NCBI RefSeq assembly: GCF_000143415.4
Contig: NW_003314279.1
Span: 1,288,091 to 1,352,090, forward strand
Source of the DNA: Selaginella moellendorffii
Taxonomy: Eukaryota > Streptophyta > Lycopodiopsida > Selaginellales > Selaginellaceae
Length of the DNA: 64,000 nt
Direction of reading: 5' to 3'
How positions within the stretch are numbered: position 1 is the first letter of the stretch; each line of letters opens with the position of its first letter. Under the pieces are notes generated by a model that was given only the letters and a program-made list of their open reading frames with translations, was not told where the DNA came from and made no database searches. This document shows, piece by piece, positions 17,180-29,150 of the stretch. A program made the position numbers and the translations under genes.

Positions 17180-18250
17180 GGATTTGGCTCACGCCAGGAG
17201 GATCCACGCGCGGATCCTGGAGACCAGCTACTGGCCGAATCGACACCTCTCCAACATGATCGTTACATGTATGGCAAATGCAGGGATGCGGAGGCCGTCT
17301 ACACCGCGAATCCAGACCTCTTACAGGCATTCTCCGAGGCAGCGCAATTCGAGGCCTGCGCGGCCTTCTTCTTCCGCGGGATGCCACACAGGGACATTTT
17401 CTGGTGGAATTCGATCCTCCAGGCCTTTGCCCAGCAGGAGCTCATGGGCGATTCGCGGGAGATTTTCGAGAGAATGCTGTGCTGGAGCATCTTCTCCTTC
17501 ACTACTATCGTCTCGGTGATCCCTTGACCACGCGATGCATTTCATCCCCAAGAAGAGCGCTGTGTCGTGTGCAGAATGGTCAGCAACACACTGCCCGAGC
17601 TTTGTACGATCAATCCCCGATAGTGACTTGGACCTTTCTGATAGCCGGATATGCCCAGAATGGGCATCTGGAGCAGGCGGTAGTGATGTTTGCTTTGATG
17701 CTTTTGATAAATCTCATCTCTTGCAATATAACGCTTTTTTGTTTCTTTGGTAACGTTTCTTTTCACAAGATCTAGAACTCTTTTCTAGAATGCCTTGTAT
17801 AGATTCTTAATCTTGGACTTCTTTAATCTCAGGATATGCCCTCAATGGGTATCTAGAAGATGTGAAACACATCTTTTACACCGAAGATCCCGGTGCTTGG
17901 AACACATTTATAGGCGCGTACTCACAAAAGGAAAACTTAGTGTCGGCATCATTTGTCTTTAGGAATACTCCCCACAGAAATCTTTGCTCGTGGAATGCGC
18001 TTATGCCTCAAATGGCACTTTGACACCGCGAACCATCTCTTTGAAAGAATGCCAGGAAGAAGCGCTGTGACTTACACCGACCTGTTACTATGTGGCACAA
18101 ATGGAAAGCTCGTCGAGTCGAAGCGGTTGTTTGATGAGATGGCCTCAGTCTCGTGGAATTCCATGCTCATGATGAATGCCTGGTTACCTGGTCATCACCA
18201 CGGTAGGCTAGACGAGGCATTCCTCGTTCTTCCAGGCAGCCAGCTCCAGC
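17180..18250 (+). pseudogene. Degenerate S-type PPR pseudogene
   Basis: PPR-like blocks occur in the right order but in shifting frames. They are an opening motif (DLAHARRIHARILETSYWPN), YGKCRDAEAV in another frame, WWNSILQAFAQQELMGDSRE, then a stop at 17527. Next come TWTFLIAGYAQNGHLEQAV, AWNTFIGAYSQKENLVSASF, a further stop near 18022, and TANHLFERMPGRS with SKRLFDEMASVSWNSM. At least three frameshifts and several stops separate them. It is the wreck of a gene like those in clusters A and B. Confidence 0.75.
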
Positions 18251-18351
18251 GCCTGCCTGGCGCTGGTCCGCAGCACGCGCATCGACTTGCGCCTCGTTGA
18301 GATGCCTATACTAAAACCCCAAAACCCAGCAAAGAACGCCAAACCCTTGAA

Positions 18352-21300
18352 AATGTTGATGCGGCTGATAAGCGCGACTAGGAGTAGGAGCGGCATCCTC
18401 ACAGCAAGCGCGAGCATCCGCAGCGAATGCAGGAAGCTCTCTCAGGTGAGCAAACCACCGACCCTAGAAGCCTACAAAGAGTTTGGAGAGTTTCTGTGGA
18501 TGGTGATGCTCCGCCTAGACAACCGTATCCTCGGCCAAGCCTTTAAGGTGCTGGGCAACTCTGATCTTACCACCAACTGCCTCCAGGGGTATCTCCTGCA
18601 TCACACGCTCCAAGTACACCAAAATTTTGGGCGGCCTTTCACTTTGAGAAGAAACATGCTTACCAGCTGCTGGTAAACTGCCTCAAGCACATTGATAAAG
18701 GTATAGCTTTGATCCTGCCTGGAGTTTCTATTTCATTTTCTCTGTGGCGTGCAGGATATGACAAGCGCAAGCCATTGTGGTCGTCCTTCGAGAAGCAGCA
18801 GCTCTACAGTGTCGATGTGCAAGTGCCTGGTAATAGATGTTGCACATGTGACTGTCACAGTCAAATTATGATGGCTACATTAGCAATTTGAAGTGATGTT
18901 GCCCTAGTACATGATTTTCATAATGGCATTGTGATGATGAAATCAATTTGAATGCTTTTCAAAACTGGCCCAACCGGTTGACCACTGTCAAACCTGCAAT
19001 ACTAAATTAAAATGTTGATGTGGCAATTATTTCCTCCTACCACTATTGCTAATATGTTAATTCTTGGTTTTAAGGTCTTGAGCAGAATGGGAGAGTAGCA
19101 GTTGAACAACTTGGAGATTGTGTTTTCCACCCAAGCCTCTAAAACCAATTGAAAATTGGGGCATTGGTCTTTAAATGAATTGTTGGTTCTAAATGAAGCA
19201 AAGAAGCATGATTTCTTCTTACAACAATAAGGCAGCATTGAGGAGAGGCATAAGACTGCAAGCGTTCGTTGGCAACAAGTCTCTGAGTAAGTTTTGGATT
19301 TTTTAGACTTCCAGTAATTCATTGATTTTGCAGCTATTGTTTGACACATGGTGTCAACCATTTGCCTATGCAATGCCAATCTTGTTAGGAGTATATTTAC
19401 AAAGAGTTCAACAAAATCATGTTCTTACTAGCAGAAGCAGTTACTAGAACATGACAATAGAACAACATCGTGAAATTGATTTACCACCAAAGTTCAATGA
19501 TCAACTCTATGTAGTGATGGATGAGTAGCTTCAAGATTGTTGAACTGTGAATTCACAAGGACAAACTCAAGAATCAATGTCTTCACCACCTACATCCCAA
19601 CAATCACCATTACCGACATCAAGAGCTTCACGACAACAATCACCATCACCTCCATGTGGAGAATCAGAGCTTAAAGGTATGTTTTGTAGTTTTTGTTCAT
19701 AATCATTTATGGCAATGATAGGAAACAATAACAATCTTGAAAAGCATAGTTCAGGCTAGTTGAGGAAGAAGTTTTGCACACAACTTGCAGAACAACTTGC
19801 AGGAGCATTGTGTGACAACAATGTAAGCCTCATTGATACAATGGAAGATAGCTAGAAGGAAATTTATCATCATAATCTGAAGAAGAAAGAATTCATGGAG
19901 CATACTCTAGCTGTGGATAGCCAAATGGTGAAGAGTGTGGATCAAGTAACTCAAGTCTTGTTTGCAATTGTTGATTCTTTGATAAGTCAATTCATTTTTT
20001 AATTCATGAACTTCACTTTTGTAGTTTACGGCATTGCTAATTACTATCTCCAAAGCAACAAGAGAGATGATGAATTGATGAAGACGTGATGATTTACCTA
20101 ATTGACAATTCTAGGCCCAACATTCCCACCTCGCATTGCCACTGCCAATGATTCCATCGATTTAGAAAGAGCATTCTTGTTGGAAGGACATGAGTGTTCG
20201 CGAAAAGCTGTTTGTATCAATTGTCTGGCAATAGAAATATGCATGGCTCAAAGCTAGATTGAAAGGAAAGAAAGAACTTTGCAAGAGTAAGTACTAAGAA
20301 TGCCACATTGTAGAATGACAATCTTTGCCTATGGTTGATTGAATCCCCTCTCAGCGACCACTGCTCAGGTACTGCCTATAAGCTTGGCAGTGCTGTGGGG
20401 ATCTGAGATGAGAATTTTCCCAAGGAACAAAGAGAAGAAACTATGTACTGGAAGTAAAGATTGCTATATACCTTCTACTACTGATAGAAACTTTAGGCTT
20501 GACTTGTAATTTGCCAAAAACTCTGCTGGTTTCCTAGGTGAAAGTGTGCTAGGCTTGCCTACCACTATCACTGAGCTCACTTCTTTAAGAATGGAGTTTC
20601 CAAGAAAATTGAACACATTAAGTCCAGAGTTTTCTGAAAAGGAACGAGACCATAAGAAAACAAGTGAAAAAAAAGAAGGCATTTGGAAAGCTTACTAGAC
20701 ACTACAATATCCAACATTAACTTACAATCTTGAGCAGTATGCACCTCAACCTGTTTATAGTCTTCCTCCAGCTTGTCTATGGCTCCTCCACCCATGAAGA
20801 ATTCCCAGGAAAAATCCTAGAGACAAAAGGTGCCACAATTGTGATACAAAAAGTCTTCAGCTCCAGCAGTGTTGTCAATAGAAGCATTCAACTTTTACTT
20901 TGTCATCTTCATGGATGGTATGTGAGAGAAGGTTTGGATTGCTTAAAAGTCATTAGAGGATTTTTAGGAAGCTAGTTGAAGTTGAGACCATCACTCAGCT
21001 AACAGTTGCCATACAAACAACTTGCATTTTGCATAACTTCATTATTGGTATAGGTGATATAGGGGAAATAGACATTGAGTTTGAGCCAGTGACTAATCCA
21101 CCATAAGGCCAACAACCGAAGCCTCATGTTACCTCTACGGAGTTTAGAAACATTCTCATTACTTATGTAGTAGACTTAAAACAAATCCACTTGAAACTCA
21201 TGAATTTGTTTATTTTAGCGTGCCAAACTCAAGTTTTATTTTCTAGGGTTTCAACTACAACACCCACATTTCTAGCCTGTGCAGCTTCATGCCGCTTAAG

Positions 21301-23275
21301 GCGCTGCATGGCAAGCTGCACAGTCACCTTGCAGCACTCAAGAATGAGCTCATCAAAAGGGATGTCAACAATTTCGAGAGATTCTTGAGTTGCTGCTCGA
21401 CACCTCTTATGTGGTTTCCAAGGTAAGATCAAGTGGAGCGAGTCTTTTTATTTCAATTCCTAGCTTGCTTGCAGATCAAGAAGCTCTTGCTGGAGCTCAA
21501 GGAAAATAGCCTCAATTCAGTTCCATTTGCACCTGGAAATGGTATAACTAACCATGGAAGCTTGTAGTATCCTGAGTCTCCAATGATGTACTCCCAAAAC
21601 TGGTATTAGCCTCTTTAGACTGCTGATTTGTTAAGAATCTCACCTAACTCTCTTATGTAGAATGAACTCTTCCTCAAAATGGTTATGTCATTGCAACTCC
21701 CTGGAACTCCAACTTGAATATCTAGGAACCTTGCTTCACTGTCCACAATAGCTTGCATGACAATTGAGTAATCCTTGTCCTTGTTGTAATAATCACTTGC
21801 AAAAGCATTTCCAGGAAGTTGAACTTCAAAATGCGTGCAGTCAATTGCACCACAGCAATTTGGGAAGCCATGAAGACTCTCAAAATCTGTTTTTACTGTT
21901 GACGGATCTACTAGCCACACAGAAAATTATCCTAGATGTTGGAATGTTGCGTCGGAGAACTTCTAACAATACTTCTGGATAGTTGCTTTAGAAACACCAA
22001 AATGCTTTGCCAAATTAACAAAATAATCACCTAAAGCTAATCTCCATAAAGCAATGGCAACTTGGTTACCAATAGGAAGATATCTAAATGGAATGTTTCT
22101 TAAACTTGGAGGTGGTGCTATCTGCGTTTATAGAGCAACAAGTTCACAGATTGTCAAGAACTACTCCTCAGAAATTCTAAAAAACCCTCTCCACCTTGTT
22201 GGATATTGCATTCTAACCTCATCCACCTAATGACAAAACCAATGAAGAGAACTTGGTTTGATATAGAAATCTCCTTCTTGAAAGAGGTTCAGTTGCAACC
22301 AACTCCCAACTACTGCCAAACACATGTGATGATACACTAACACTGATTGTTGTTGAAGAGCAGCTTCAAGCCTTTCATTCTCAAGATCTTCTTTGAAACA
22401 CTTTCTAGATCTTCTATAAGCAACAACCAACTAATCAATTGCAATAGCAGCCGTAGCAACCACAAAAACCATAGCTGTTGCCTTGTTCATCCCACATGAA
22501 CCCTAATGATGTGGCATTAATCAATGACAAATCAGCACTGACTCAATAGTAACTTAATATGGATGATGGTTACATGTACAGTGCCACTGTCATTTTATCA
22601 CCATCACTACACAGAAAATGACGGTGATAGTCACATGTGCAGTGTCTCTAAGTCAGCTGCAAACAATGTTATCTCATTGTTTTTCTCTTGCATACTACTG
22701 TACAGGTCTCTCATTGCTGGATCAAGTGCACGTTAAAAAACATGGATGGGGTGTGCTTGTTTCCACGGAGATGGACATTTACTGCTCCGAGAAGCTTGCT
22801 GTCCCTCCTCACATCAATGTTGACGGTTTAATAGCTAATCTCCAGAGTGAGATTCTCACCATTCACCTTCCCAAGGGGGTCACTGCACTCGAAGGGACAG
22901 CTTCAACAGTGCCAATTGTGGACTGTGTTGAGGCCGAGCTGGACATGAGTATTTTGTGTCCAAAGCAACTATTGTAGATGACAAGCATCACACATTCTTC
23001 ATGTTGAAGTTCCAGGTTATGTCCCTGGAACTTCAGGGACATTCACGTTTTCTCATGTCGCAAGAGGAAGTGATTGTAAACAATACAGGGCCGGAACTCG
23101 TCATTAAGACCACTGCCAACATCTTCCATCAAACAAAGTTTAAGCTTCCCTCCAGTGCTAACATGAAGCAGGCGAGAGCGTCCCTCCAGAATGGCTTGCT
23201 TACCATTCGCATTCCCAAGAGTGCAATGGCCACTCGGGAGCTGGACACGAGTTTTTCTTTTTACCTCTACTAATT
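18352..23275 (+). CDS. HSP20/alpha-crystallin-like gene interrupted by a Harbinger transposon in an intron
   Basis: The readable parts are a basic leader (MLMRLISATRSRSGILTASA), exon pieces HFEKKHAYQLLVNCLKHID and YDKRKPLWSSFEKQQLYSVD, and VQVPG before a donor at 18830. After the acceptor at 22705 the frame resumes without shift (LSLLDQVHVKKHGWGVLVST, LAVPPHINVDGLIANLQSEI, LTIHLPKG), which is the beta-strand and G-x-L-T-I-x-x-P-K end of an HSP20-type domain. A second, partly decayed module follows to 23273 (FKLPSSANMKQARASLQNGL, LTIRIPK). The 5' exons around 18430-18640 are uncertain and change frame. Small heat-shock-like proteins bind unfolded clients, and plant relatives with such long N termini have other roles. 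The gene may be dead or use a 3.9 kb intron. Family fairly sure; model weak. Confidence 0.5.
20900..21105 (+). pseudogene. Transposase C-terminal fragment in opposite orientation
   Basis: On the plus strand, ERRFGLLKSH, a stop, then RIFRKLVEVETITQLTVAIQ and TTCILHNFIIGIGD resemble the C-terminal part of Harbinger transposases (the E-x-x-FG-x-LK-x-R-F block and the CxLHN motif). It faces against the core at 21.6-21.9 kb, so the element is rearranged or nested. Confidence 0.5.
21600..22480 (-). pseudogene. Harbinger transposase (DDE_Tnp_4/HARBI1-like), stop-riddled
   Basis: The clearest stretch is minus 21920-21615: DFESLHGFPNCCGAIDCTHF, DYYNKDKDYSIVMQAIVDSE, ARFLDIQVGVPGSCND. This is the conserved DDE nuclease core of PIF/Harbinger transposases with its first catalytic Asp in the AIDCTH motif. 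Upstream on the same strand, FRYLPIGNQVAIALWRLALG and HFGVSKATIQKYC match the helix-turn-helix region but are broken by TAG and TAA stops. Downstream, YIIGDSGYYKLPWLVIPF continues the catalytic domain after two stops. The decay is by stops more than by frameshifts over this span. Confidence 0.75.
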
Positions 23276-23470
23276 TCATTTCCTTCTCTGCTGCAGCCAC
23301 GAGCAAACGTCTCGAGGCAACTATTGCAAGCATCACCACGTTCTTCGTGTCGAAGTTCCAGGTATGTCCCTGGAAACTTTCAGGTTTTCTCAATAGCTTT
23401 TGCTTTGCGACCATGCAGGCTTGTCACAAGAGGTGAGAGGAAGTGATTGTGCCACAGAAGGAAGTTTAAG

Positions 23471-26400
23471 CTTCCCAGCTTTATTGCAACAGCTTTAGAG
23501 CTCGCTGGTTATATTCAGGGCTGATAAGAGTCTAGTTTATTGTCCGTCTCTCTACATTTAAAGCCAGAATATCCTAAATTATTCAGGCATATTCTAAATA
23601 TCACTGTTTAGTAATAATCACACTTTTAATAGCCATCATAAATATAAGGGCATTAGTTGGTGCGCTGTAGAAAAATAATTGCAATTTGGTCCTAATGTTC
23701 TATAGGGACTAATACAAAACTTTGGGCATAATGCCCCTCACTCTTGGCTGCACTGAAAATGGTGTCCAGTGGATGCCACTTCCAGTGGACCCTATCATCC
23801 CTAGCCATGCTGAAAAGCCATCAACTGCACCATGCTTGAAGTCTCTAGTTTGCGTTTGTCCTTCAGAATGGAGTAGCTGCTGCCAACATTAGTCACTGCT
23901 ATACCGCTAACAAGGGAGGAAAGAAAACTCTAGATTCATTTCTCTAATGCAAAACTCCCAAATCTTTTTCATGATCCACACTTTATATTTTGTTAGGTGT
24001 TTTATAGGATTTATTGATGCTTGCCATATGATCACTGGGCATTGTCCACCTATGGCTTTTTTAGAGGAATTTTGTGGAGTGGAAACGTGATTAAGGAGTT
24101 AATGATGATTTTTCAGCCTCTTTTTGGGCCATTATGAAGTTGTTATGTCCAAAGCTAGTGGCTAGTAGCTCACCATCTTGAGAAAGAGAGAGGAGAGGGA
24201 TTTCCTTTAACTTTTAATTTTATATTTTCAAAGAAGTAAGATTTAAAGAAAGAATATTGCAAAATTAGAAAAGAAAACTTAAGTTAAAATCACTCCACAC
24301 TCTATGCTCTAATGTTTTGTGTCATGAAGAGCTCCTCTTTATATAGTCCTTAAATCATATTCTATATTTTGTTATTGATATTATAAAGTATTAGTGTAGG
24401 AAAGGTGGTAAATTTAAATGACCATTGTTGAATGCATATGTTATATAAAAAAATATTTTTGAATGGTGGCATAAATCTTGGAAAGTTTGGAGGGTATGCT
24501 TAAATGTGAGAGTTATATAATAAATCATTTTATAAAGATGATCAAAGATAAAGTTTGTGATAGAGTAGGGTGGATAGGTAATAAGACAAATATAAAATAT
24601 ATAAAGGAAATAGTAATTTGGTTTGAATTAATTTTTACTTTGACTTCAAATATTAGGTTATTGAGAAATGTGGTTAAGTGATAGCAATAGAGATATTGTA
24701 ACACACCTAACTTTGGAGCAAAACTTTTTATGCTACGAAACAAGGTCAAAATGCATTTAATATCCCCTAATATGCATTTATCCTTATATCTAGCTTTTGC
24801 ATGCAAAATAAATGTTAGATGGTATTTGGCACAATTTTGACATATCAATGGCCTTATGCGAAGAGGAAGGCACCCTACCAATTAGAGCAACATAGAAATT
24901 AAGTTTAAACCTAAGCCAGACATAAAATAAAAACTAACATAGCCCAACTTAAGCCAAACAAATAGCTCAAGTGGTCAACCATACTTCCAACTATTATCCC
25001 TATTATATTTTTAGAATCCTTTACAGCTCCACCCCCTAATATGAATGCATGTTTTGTGCTTTCACCATAATTTCAGGATATAAGCTTGAAAACTTATTAA
25101 ATATAAAATAGTGTTAAATTCCAAATCAAGATGCAAGAACAACACCATAGTGTTTTAAGACACTCTCTACCTATGCCTCTTGGACAGATCTAAATACTTA
25201 CTATAAATATCACGTGAAATTGAAATAGGACTAGCACATAGAACATGATAATAAGGGTGTTTGGCAGATATAGTAAGTTATTATGTAGCTTAAAGTTCCA
25301 TTAGATGAAATATGTTTTCATTCCCAATGTTCCAAAGGGATTAATATAAAAACTTCACATGCTACCCACTCATAAAGCTATCGTTTATAAAGCTATCTAA
25401 TGGAACTCTAATATATGACACAAATATGTATTCTTATTGTAGGAGAGGTTGTCCATTGTGCCATATCCAAGTCAATGTCTCCCCTCAAGTGAATCTCAAG
25501 ATCCCACTTAGGAGGTATCATCTTTAGCAAATCCCATCATCCATCACTTTGTTGAAATATGGGAGCCATTTGTTTCACTAGATTTCTATCTTTGCTAATT
25601 TTGTTGTGTCTCTTAAGATGGTGTAGTGCAACTGTACTACTCCTTGAGTGAGTCTCCACCACTGTACAATCACTACTAATACTCTAGCTTGTCTCTCATC
25701 AAGGTGGAGATGATTACATGTTTACTTAGACATTTGTCACTCATTATACTGCCCACCAATCATGGCCCAAAACCTCTTAAATTAGAGCCTTGCCTCCACA
25801 TTTGTCTCATCCCATCAACCATGGATACCCCACCTTTGTTATCCTTGACACTAGATGCACTACCATATTAGGCCTGTAGGCAAGTTTCTTGCTACCTCAA
25901 ACCACTAAAGGACATTTCCACTTCATAACTTTCCATTAGCAAGATATTAAAAATTTATGTTGGAACTCTAGTTTTCTATATTTTTGCTTTTGGCTCTTTT
26001 ATTAGGACACCTTTCTTAGTTTTTAAGAAGAATAATCTTGTTCTTCAGGATTTTAATATTTTTGTTTAGCACTTCATTAATATATTCAGTGGTGCCAATA
26101 CTCCAAGTCTAGATCCACCTCTACATCTAAATTCCATTTCATGAAGGCCAAAATGGAAATATTCTTTTAAAGTTGCATTGTCCCATGAAATATAGATGGT
26201 GACCATATGGAGATGTTAAATATTTCATAATTTCTCATTTAAATCCAATATCTCTCATAAGAGTTATTAATTCTACTGTTCAATATCAATTAATTGCAAA
26301 AATATTGGCTCGACCATCATCAAACTTTTATTCCTCATCCAATGGCTTCAGTCTTGGAGCAACTAACACACCTAATTCTAATACAAATTAGAGCCACTTA

Positions 26401-27099
26401 TTAATAACATTTCTCTGATGTTGAATAAGAATGTCAAATCAATAATCACTTTATATATATTGTGGAAATATAGACTACTTTATCCTCATCTTCCACCTCT
26501 CAAACTAGTATAATAAGTGTTGCACATGTGGTTCCAATTAACAAGTGTTCAACTAAACAACTCATCCCATCTTTTTACTCTTAGTTTCATTCTTCTTCTT
26601 TTTTTTCATATCTCTAAACCTTTTTACATCATTATTTTTAACTTCTTTTTTTGAGTTTTATGTGATAACAATGCCAAAAGAAAATTTTATTGACTGAGAG
26701 TTGTATTTTCTTATGGCAATCTACTTTGACCAATATAATGTCCAACTTGTGGTGGATGGTCAATAAATCTCCTCTAGATTCATCATTCACAAAATTGAGT
26801 TTATTGAAATTATAATATATAAGTCTCATTTTCTTCAAACTTATTTCCACTTTGAAGACCCTAGTCTTCTTTGGTTTGAGCTAGTGAAACTCAATAGTAG
26901 ATTGGTAGTGGTGTGATAATGAAACAATTTTCCCTTTCTCCAAGTTCTCTTTTTATAATTTTTGAATAAATCTTTTATATCTCTTTAGCTGAGTTTTGGG
27001 ATACTAATCATTATTATCTTAATTTTATTTTTGCTATGGTGTTCATCCATCATTTCCTAATGTTTAGAACAAACTAACCTTCCTTCTAAATATGCTATC
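23471..27099. other. AT-rich desert, no gene recognised
   Basis: About 3.6 kb with many stops in all frames and no protein signature I can name. It contains a repeat copy at 24890-25320 listed separately. The part near 26.6-27.1 kb may be the decayed gag-protease end of the gypsy element that follows. Confidence 0.5.
24890..25320 (+). repeat. Dispersed repeat, copy 1 (partner at 63470-63910)
   Basis: Ordered matches are shared with 63470-63910 in the same orientation: a GCTTTCACC segment, an ACTTATTAAATATAAAATA segment, and a GCATGATA/ACATGATAATAAGGGTGTTTGGCAGA-like segment ending in an AGTAAGTTATTATGTAGC-like block. Copies are diverged. The family is unknown; a solo LTR or a MITE-like element are both possible. 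Confidence 0.5.
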
Positions 27100-29150
27100 T
27101 TTGCAAATGTTTTAACAAGAATATATTACCACCATATTAACCTTAATATAATTGTCTTATTGATCTTCTTAAGGAGAAGTCACCAGCATTTGGTTTAATT
27201 TATAATTTATTACTAGTGGAGTTAGAGGTTTTGAGTGGACATATTGAGGAAAACCTTTCTAAAGGTTTATTGGGCATATCTAATCTCTTATTAGTGTATA
27301 TGTCTTTTTTATTTATCTCTTATATGTTTTTGTCATCTAGTGGTTGATTATTACAACCTTAACAAAGTCATTATTTCGATTTAGTATCCACTTTTATTGA
27401 TTCTTGAGATATTAGAGTGTTTTACAAATCACCAAGATCAATTTGTGTGGCATAGACATTCTTATTCACATTTAAAAGGGTGATGAATGGAAGACAATTA
27501 TTCATACTTGTTATGACCATTTTGAGCACATAGTTATATCTTTTTGTTTAACTAATGTTTCAATTTTTTTTCAATACAAGGCTAATGATATTTTTTGTAA
27601 TTTAGTTTATGTCTTCATTATCATTTACCTTGATGACATTCTTTTTTTTTTGAGACTCAAGAAGAACACAATTGTCATATTTGCTTTATTCTTTAAAACC
27701 TTCAATAACACAACCTCTTTGCAAAGTTAGAAAAGTGTTCTATTAATTAAGATTTGGCTGAGTTTTTAAGTTATATTGTTTCTTCACATGGCATCATCAT
27801 GAGTTTCTACTGTTCTAAGTAGTAGTATTTAACTTTTATTCGTGATGTTTAGTGTTTCTTTGCATTTATGAACTTTTATTGATTTTTCATTTAAAACTTT
27901 TCCAATATCACTTTTTATCTAACAAAACTCACCACAAAAAATCCCCCTTTGGTGTAGTCTTTTGCTGCTTATACTACATTTAATTTCTTCAAGTTTACAT
28001 TCACTTTTACTCATGTCCTCATCTATCTAAACAATAAAAAGTTATATTTTGTTGTCATAAATATTTCAAATTTTACATTAGATGGTGTTTTCTCATAAGA
28101 AGAACTAGATAGTGAGTTTCATCTAATTATTTTTCACTCTTAGAAGTATATAATTGTAAAGATCAATTATAACATTTTTAACAAAGAGCTTCTCAATCAA
28201 TTGTGAATTCCTTTGAAACATCATTTTCCCCATGTGACCATTATTTTTAATGATTATAAACTAGTCTTTAAGACACATCCTTAATCAGCATCAAACTTAT
28301 TAGTCCCAATTTATTTTCTAAGGAAAGACAATAGAAAAATTAATGGTCTCACTTGACGTAATTACTAACTCTCTCTTGTAAAGAATTTACATTTAATTTT
28401 TAATAATAAGCATTTCTTGACTTAGATAGCTTCTATATTAATTTCTTGTATAAAAAGTTTGTGAATAAATTTCTTTGAGAGTTCCTCCAGCTTAATATAA
28501 TAATTATTAGTTTCTTCAATTTTGGGATATACATCTCATCAATATGCTTAATTTTATATATTTGATAGTGAGATGCATTTGTGTCATTAAGCTTACTATG
28601 ATACTCTAGTAGCAAAACACTTTAGCTTCCATAAGTAAGACATTGGAATTGGTCTAATAATTATTTTGGTGCTCTTATATAAGTAAATATATTGAAAATG
28701 TTATCTATACTTGCAATATATATATAATTAAACCAACATGTTCCATTTGGTATTCTTTAGCCACTTCCTCTTGCTCTTAGGTCTTGGAAATCTTTCTCTA
28801 TGGATTTCTTTATTGATTTTCAACTTTCTTGAAGATTTGATATTATCTTTATTGTGGTTAGTCAATTTTCCAAAAGTGTACATTTACTATATTAGAAGAT
28901 GATTGATGGAGAGCAATTATAATTTTATATACAAGGACATTTTATATTTTCATGGATTGCCAAAGTATATTATTCAACTCTTAAACAATATCTTTAATGC
29001 TTAATTTCCTATCAACAAATGATTGGGTTGATATTTTCCTTTTTGCTAAGTTTTCTTATATCAATTCTCAACACTCTTCAACACATTAGTTTTCATTCTT
29101 AGTCAAACTCTAACCTTCAAGTTTTTATTAGTCATATTCATAACTTGGAG
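27100..29150 (+). mobile_element. Decayed Ty3/gypsy retrotransposon pol
   Basis: Plus-strand blocks in pol order are broken by stops and frameshifts. A reverse-transcriptase start (GLIYNLLLVELEVLSGHIEE, NLSKGLLG) lies near 27.19 kb. A block near 27.6 kb is equivalent to the YxDDIL/F catalytic region in shifted frames. CKVRKVFY and the LSYIVSSHGI-like block lie near 27.75 kb. An integrase core (MDFFIDFQLS, FDIIFIVVSQFSKSVH) lies near 28.80-28.87 kb. No intact ORF remains and LTRs could not be fixed. Confidence 0.65.

Larger units (their letters stand above)
18834..22648. mobile_element. PIF/Harbinger DNA transposon, 3815 bp, TAA target-site duplication
   Basis: The 30-bp terminal inverted repeats are 18834-18863 and 22619-22648. 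They share GCACATGTGACT and the TCAC and GTCA blocks, with about 7 mismatches. They are flanked by TAA at 18831-18833 and 22649-22651, the 3-bp duplication expected for this superfamily. The minus strand inside carries a recognisable Harbinger DDE transposase core (GFPNCCGAIDCTHFEV, GVPGSCNDITILRKSSFY). A transposase C-terminus-like block lies on the opposite strand. Many in-frame stops mean it is no longer autonomous as it stands. Confidence 0.85.
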
